In this document: positions 60,227 to 64,000 of the stretch, in pieces
Position numbering within the stretch: position 1 is the stretch's first letter
Layout: every line of letters begins with the position of its first letter
NCBI RefSeq assembly: GCF_964059115.1
Contig: NZ_OZ060408.1
Coordinates: forward strand, 434,001 to 498,000
Reading direction: 5' to 3'
Source of the DNA: Buchnera aphidicola (Pemphigus immunis)
Lineage (GTDB): Bacteria; Pseudomonadota; Gammaproteobacteria; Enterobacterales; Enterobacteriaceae
DNA length: 64,000 nucleotides
Position numbers and translations under genes: made by a program
The notes under the pieces: model-generated
Seen by the model: the letters and a program-made list of their open reading frames with translations, nothing else
The model's database searches: none
Told to the model about the DNA's origin: nothing

Positions 60227-60303
60227 TGGTGCACCCTACAGGATTTGAACCTGTGACCTACGGCTTAGAAGGCTGTTGCTCTATCCAACTGAGCTAAGGG
60301 TGC
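60227..60303 (-). tRNA. tRNA-Arg (UCU)
   Basis: The reverse complement begins GCACCCTTAGCTCAGTTGG and ends CAAATCCTGTAGGGTGCACCA, with an encoded CCA. The anticodon loop CCTTCTAAG gives UCU, reading AGA and AGG. The acceptor stem GCACCCT/AGGGTGC pairs completely. It is close to E. coli argU. AGA is the favoured arginine codon in this AT-rich genome, so this tRNA is probably important. Length is 77 bases. Confidence 0.97.
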
Positions 60304-60472
60304 ATAATTTTATTAAAAATAATTAAATTATTATATCATATATATTATATATTTTATATGTATATGTAAAATAATTATTCATATAATTTAAATTAAAAAT
60401 CTATTTTATAAAAAATAATTACTATTATACCAATTTTAAATATCATATTTCACATACTGAAAGAGCACTCTT

Positions 60473-61333
60473 ATGTCCTTCGCTAACATCATAGATGGTA
60501 ATAAAATAGCTAATTCTATACAACTAAATATTTTAAAAAAAGTACAAAAAAGATTAAAAACAGGAAAAAGAATTCCCGGTTTAGCAGTTATTTTAATAGG
60601 AAATAATTCTTCTTCTGAAGTTTATGTTAATAAAAAAATACTTGCTTGTAAAAAAGTAGGATTTATTTCAAAAAATTGGAATTTACCAATTCAAACTTCT
60701 GAAAAAAAAATATTAAATTTAATTGATTTATTAAATAAAGATAATAGAATAGATGGAATTTTAATACAACTTCCTCTTCCTGAACATATCAATACTATGA
60801 ACATAGTTAGTAAAATTTTACCTGAAAAAGATGTAGATGGATTCCATCCATATAATATAGGATGTCTTTGTCAAAAAAAACCTACATTAAGACCATGTAC
60901 ATCGCTAGGGATTATGACTTTATTAAAAAAATATAATATTAATACTTATGGATTACATGCCGTAATCATTGGCGCATCAAATATAGTTGGAAGACCTATG
61001 AGTCTAGAATTATTACTAGCCGGTTGTACCACTACCGTTACACATAGATTTACAAAAAATTTAAAAAATTATGTAAAAAATGCTGATTTGTTAATTGTAG
61101 CAGTTGGCAAACCTAATTTTATCAATGGAACATGGATTAAAAAAGGAGCAATAGTTATCGACGTAGGAATTAATAAACTTAATAACGGGAAAATAGTCGG
61201 TGATATCGATTTTTCATCCGTATATTTAAAAGCATCTTACATAACTCCTGTTCCAGGAGGAGTAGGACCCATGACTGTAACCTCATTATTACAAAATACT
61301 TTATATGCTTGTGAAACATATCACGATGATTAA
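60473..61333 (+). CDS. folD: Bifunctional methylenetetrahydrofolate dehydrogenase/cyclohydrolase
   Basis: FolD oxidises methylene-THF and hydrolyses methenyl-THF to formyl-THF, supplying one-carbon units for purines and initiator Met-tRNA formylation. The 286 residues (E. coli 288) include the catalytic Tyr-Lys region [14 protein letters not shown], the substrate motif [11 protein letters not shown], the Rossmann signature [15 protein letters not shown] and the C-terminal [12 protein letters not shown]. It converges with cysS, separated by 59 bases. No defect is seen. Confidence 0.97.
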   Translation: MSFANIIDGNKIANSIQLNILKKVQKRLKTGKRIPGLAVILIGNNSSSEVYVNKKILACKKVGFISKNWNLPIQTSEKKILNLIDLLNKDNRIDGILIQLPLPEHINTMNIVSKILPEKDVDGFHPYNIGCLCQKKPTLRPCTSLGIMTLLKKYNINTYGLHAVIIGASNIVGRPMSLELLLAGCTTTVTHRFTKNLKNYVKNADLLIVAVGKPNFINGTWIKKGAIVIDVGINKLNNGKIVGDIDFSSVYLKASYITPVPGGVGPMTVTSLLQNTLYACETYHDD

Positions 61334-61392
61334 AATAAACATAAAATGTAAATAAATTTTTTTATCAATACTTTTATCTATATATAAAAATT

Positions 61393-62793
61393 CTATAATT
61401 TTTTCACACAATACCAAAAAGTTTTATTTTTATCATCTTCGATAATAATACCTAAACTTAATAAAATTTTACGAAGATTATCTGCTTTTTCCCAATTTTT
61501 TAATTTTCTAAAATTATCTCGCATATCTAATAATATTTCTATTTCTTTTATTTGTTTTGGTGTATAATTAGACATATTTTTTAAAAAATCATCCGAATTA
61601 TGCATTAATAATCCCAATTCTCTGCCTAAAAATGTTAATATTGATGCTAATTTGTTCACTTCTATAAAATCTTTCTTCTTCTTAAAAAAATTAATTTGAC
61701 TGGCTATTTTTGAAAAAATAGATAATACCAAAGGTGTATTAAAGTCATCATCCATAGCTTTTTTAAATTCTAACTCAAAAATAGAATTATAAATAATTGT
61801 ATTACTAACATTTGTATTTTTTAAAGCTCTATAAAGTCGTATTAAAGAAAGACTAGATATTTTTAAATTTTCTTCTGAATAATACAAAGGATGCCTATAA
61901 TGAGTTGATAATAAATAATATCGAACAATTTCAGCTTCATAATTACGCAAAATATCTTTTAAAATACATACATTGTTTAAAGATTTAGACATTTTTTTGT
62001 TATTAAGAATAACCATACCTGTATGTATCCAATAATTTACATAAATACTTTTATTCGCACACATTGACTGCGATCTTTCATTTTCATGATGAGGAAATAA
62101 TAAATCTGAACCACCCCCATGAATATCAAATGTATCACCTAAAATAGCTTTACTGATGGCAGAACATTCAATATGCCATCCAGGTCTCCCTTTTCCCCAA
62201 GGAGAATTCCAATAAGGTTCATTTTTTTTAGATATTTTCCATAAAACAAAATCTAACTTATTTTGTTTTATAACATTTATTTTTTTTATTCTATCACTAA
62301 ATTTCAAATAATTTAAAGATTGTCTAGACAACATCCCGTAATTAATATCACTATCAACAGAAAATATTACATTTCCATCTTTAGATATATAAGCATGATT
62401 TAATTTTAACAAATCAGAAATCATAGAAATAATAAATGTTATATATTCAGTTACTCTTGGTTCTATATCTGGAGATAAAATATTTAATGACTTAAAATCC
62501 TGATTCATCTGTTCGATTATTCGATTAGTAAATGAATTAATATTTTCTTTCTTTCTATAAGAAGCATGAATAATTTTGTCATCAATATCTGTAATATTTC
62601 TAACATATTTTAATTGATATCTACAGTAACGAAAATAACGGGCTATAACATCAAATATAATAAATGTTCTTCCATGACCAATATGACAAAAATCATAAGC
62701 TGTTATTCCGCAAACATACATACTCACTTTTTTAGAAAAAATAGGTTTAAAATATTCTTTTTTTCTAGTAAATGAATTAAAAATTTTTAACAT
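61393..62793 (-). CDS. cysS: Cysteinyl-tRNA synthetase
   Basis: This class I synthetase charges tRNA-Cys. I start it at 62793 (MLKIFNSFTRKKEYFKP, as in E. coli MLKIFNTLTRQKEEFKP). An upstream ATG at 62841 would add 16 residues without homology. That gives 466 residues (E. coli 461). The zinc cysteine is in YVCGITAYD, the HIGH motif in CHIGHGRTF, further zinc ligands in HIECSAIS and FPHHENERSQS, and KMSKS in KKMSKSLNN. This enzyme needs no editing, which contrasts with leuS. It is divergent from ybeD across a 592-base spacer. Confidence 0.96.
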   Translation of the reverse strand: MLKIFNSFTRKKEYFKPIFSKKVSMYVCGITAYDFCHIGHGRTFIIFDVIARYFRYCRYQLKYVRNITDIDDKIIHASYRKKENINSFTNRIIEQMNQDFKSLNILSPDIEPRVTEYITFIISMISDLLKLNHAYISKDGNVIFSVDSDINYGMLSRQSLNYLKFSDRIKKINVIKQNKLDFVLWKISKKNEPYWNSPWGKGRPGWHIECSAISKAILGDTFDIHGGGSDLLFPHHENERSQSMCANKSIYVNYWIHTGMVILNNKKMSKSLNNVCILKDILRNYEAEIVRYYLLSTHYRHPLYYSEENLKISSLSLIRLYRALKNTNVSNTIIYNSIFELEFKKAMDDDFNTPLVLSIFSKIASQINFFKKKKDFIEVNKLASILTFLGRELGLLMHNSDDFLKNMSNYTPKQIKEIEILLDMRDNFRKLKNWEKADNLRKILLSLGIIIEDDKNKTFWYCVKKL

Positions 62794-63385
62794 AACCGCA
62801 TCTCTATTTAATAAATCATTAAAAATTTTTTTAAAAATCACTCTTTTAAAAAATAAAACTTAAAATTATCAACCAAAATAATATCACTTCTTTCATATCA
62901 ATTGAAATATACATTTTGTATAAAGATATTTTTATATCAAAAAAGTAAAATTTTATTAAAAATAAATCACACATATTAAATATGTATATTACATATATAA
63001 TACACTTAATTTACATATACATATGTAAAAATACATTAACAAAACTTTTTGTTAATATTGGTATTAAATATATAATTCATTTAAAAAACATAAAATCATA
63101 ATTTTCTTCATTTGTATATATAAAATAATAATTATATTATTAAAGATTAAAAATTTGATTTCAATATCCTTATTTATAAAAATAATATATAAATATTCCA
63201 TGTTAAGAGAACATTTATAATCATTTTATTATTAATAGAAATTCTTGTTACATGAAAAAATTATTAATCATTTATTTAATAATTAATATTAAAATAATTT
63301 TTTATCAATAGTTAAAATATTAATTCTTTTTAATTAAAAAATATTAAAATAATATTATAAATATAAAAAACAAAAAGGAATAAAA
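62794..63385. other. Divergent spacer between cysS and ybeD
   Basis: There is no coding signal in these 592 bases. It contains two perfect short inverted repeats: TTTACATAT-AC-ATATGTAAA at about 63010-63029 and ATTAACAAAA-CT-TTTTGTTAAT at 63035-63056. Neither has a T run placed for termination, and neither matches an operator I can name. Confidence 0.5.
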
Positions 63386-63649
63386 ATGAAAACAAAATTA
63401 GAAAAAATGTTAAAATTTCCTTGTTCATTTACTTATAAAATAATTGGTTTAGCAAAACCAGAACTAATTGATAAAATAGTACAAGTAATACAATTTAGAT
63501 TACCTGGAGATTATATACCTCAAATAAAATCTAGTAACAAAGGTAATTATCTTTCTATTTCTATTTCAATATGTGCTAAAAATTTTTCTCAAATAGAAAC
63601 TTTATACCGTGAATTAAGTCAAATTAATATTGTACGTATGGTTTTATAA
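63386..63649 (+). CDS. ybeD: Conserved YbeD/DUF493 family protein
   Basis: The 87 residues match the E. coli YbeD length and sequence: LEKMLKFPCSFTYKIIGLAKP at the N-terminus and ETLYRELSQINIVRMVL at the C-terminus. The fold is an ACT-like alpha/beta domain; the function is not established. In E. coli the gene lies between dacA and lipB, which are not seen here. AAGGA lies seven bases before the ATG. It converges with cspE, with a hairpin between. Confidence 0.93.
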   Translation: MKTKLEKMLKFPCSFTYKIIGLAKPELIDKIVQVIQFRLPGDYIPQIKSSNKGNYLSISISICAKNFSQIETLYRELSQINIVRMVL

Positions 63650-63741
63650 AAATTATTTATTTTTAAAATAAAAATATCCGTTAATTTGATAATTACTTAA
63701 AATTAAAAATAAAAAATTATCAACAATTAAATATGCTACAT

Positions 63742-63777
63742 AAAAAAATAGTGCAGTGCTAAATAGCACTGCACTAT
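63742..63777 (-). terminator. Rho-independent terminator of cspE
   Basis: A perfect 13-bp stem (63748-63760 with 63765-63777, loop of four, core GTGCAGTGCT) is followed on the minus strand by a run of seven T (63742-63748 read as complement, overlapping the stem base). It starts 41 bases after the cspE stop. On the plus strand the same hairpin lies 98 bases after ybeD but lacks a T run. Confidence 0.85.
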
Positions 63778-63817
63778 ACAATGAAATTAAATTAATATAA
63801 TATTAATATATATTAAT

Positions 63818-64000
63818 TTATAAACTAATTACATTAGCAGCAGATGGTCCTTTTGCTCCCTCGGTAATTTCGAATTCAACACTTTGACCTTCTGTCAAAG
63901 TTTTAAATCCGTTGCTTTGGATAGCTGAAAAATGAACAAATACATCTTTGCTTCCATCTTCAGGAGTAATGAAACCAAAACCTTTAGATTCATTAAACCA
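63818..64000 (-). CDS. cspE: Cold-shock-like protein CspE/CspC, 3' part (5' end outside window)
   Basis: This is a cold-shock-domain RNA chaperone of the constitutive CspC/CspE type. The visible 60 residues begin [20 protein letters not shown] and include RNP-1 (KGFGFI) and RNP-2 (VFVHFS), which bind single-stranded nucleic acid. The ending [14 protein letters not shown] is closer to E. coli CspE ([14 protein letters not shown]) than to CspC. About nine N-terminal residues and the start codon lie beyond 64000. Base use is less AT-biased than in the surroundings, as expected for a highly expressed, strongly conserved gene. Confidence 0.95.
   Translation of the reverse strand, partial: WFNESKGFGFITPEDGSKDVFVHFSAIQSNGFKTLTEGQSVEFEITEGAKGPSAANVISL

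Noticed and set aside
62794..62841. Longer cysS start with 16 extra residues
   Set aside because: CysS homologues begin at MLKIF, which is 62793 here.

Overview
This window looks like a piece of a reduced, extremely AT-rich gammaproteobacterial endosymbiont chromosome, almost certainly a Buchnera aphidicola lineage (aphid primary symbiont). The reasons are enterobacterial-type proteins with A/T-driven Lys/Asn/Ile codon use, a gene order that follows the known Buchnera order with E. coli-like local synteny, long AT-rich spacers where other genes would be expected, few regulators and no mobile DNA. The species call is inference from gene content and order.

Layout. 1-9531: end of polA, engB, typA, gmk, ygfZ, prfB-lysS, lysA. 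9578-18254: lgt (frameshifted), an empty spacer where thyA is expected, miaB, ybeY, ybeX, leuS, holA, tusA. 18606-25071: asd, yhgN, pgk-fbaA, mscS. 25165-33870: recC (frameshifted), recB, recD. 33871-38591: a long empty spacer where argA and mltA are expected, initiator tRNA-Met, ribE, a decayed thiL, ribD, nusB. 38897-45928: yajR, tusE (frameshifted), the cyoABCDE operon, bolA. 46767-55577: clpP, clpX, lon, mdlA-mdlB. 55595-64000: 4.5S RNA (ffs), dnaX, ybaB, htpG, adk, tRNA-Arg(UCU), folD, cysS, ybeD and the 3' part of cspE.

How the genes work together. The set covers translation (prfB, lysS, leuS, cysS, typA, two tRNAs), tRNA modification (miaB, tusA, tusE, with the Fe-S helper ygfZ), protein quality control (clpXP, lon, htpG), amino-acid supply to the host (asd and lysA for lysine), riboflavin synthesis (ribD, ribE), glycolysis (pgk, fbaA), the aerobic bo3 oxidase, replication and repair (polA, holA, dnaX, recBCD), and a few envelope functions (mscS, mdlAB, yajR, yhgN, lgt).

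Main points for a second look. (1) lgt, recC and tusE are each broken by a one-base deficit at a homopolymer of 9-10 A or T. Adding one base restores a protein of the family's normal length in each case, as expected for slippage-rescued genes or, less interestingly, for homopolymer under-calling. (2) The LeuRS editing domain has lost most of its recognisable active-site signatures while the synthetic site is intact. (3) thiL is a true multi-lesion pseudogene. (4) prfB lacks the usual programmed frameshift. (5) Several genes expected by synteny are absent. I found no CRISPR array, phage, insertion sequence or new multi-gene defence-like system. Promoters are not called, because TATAAT-like words occur everywhere at this base composition.
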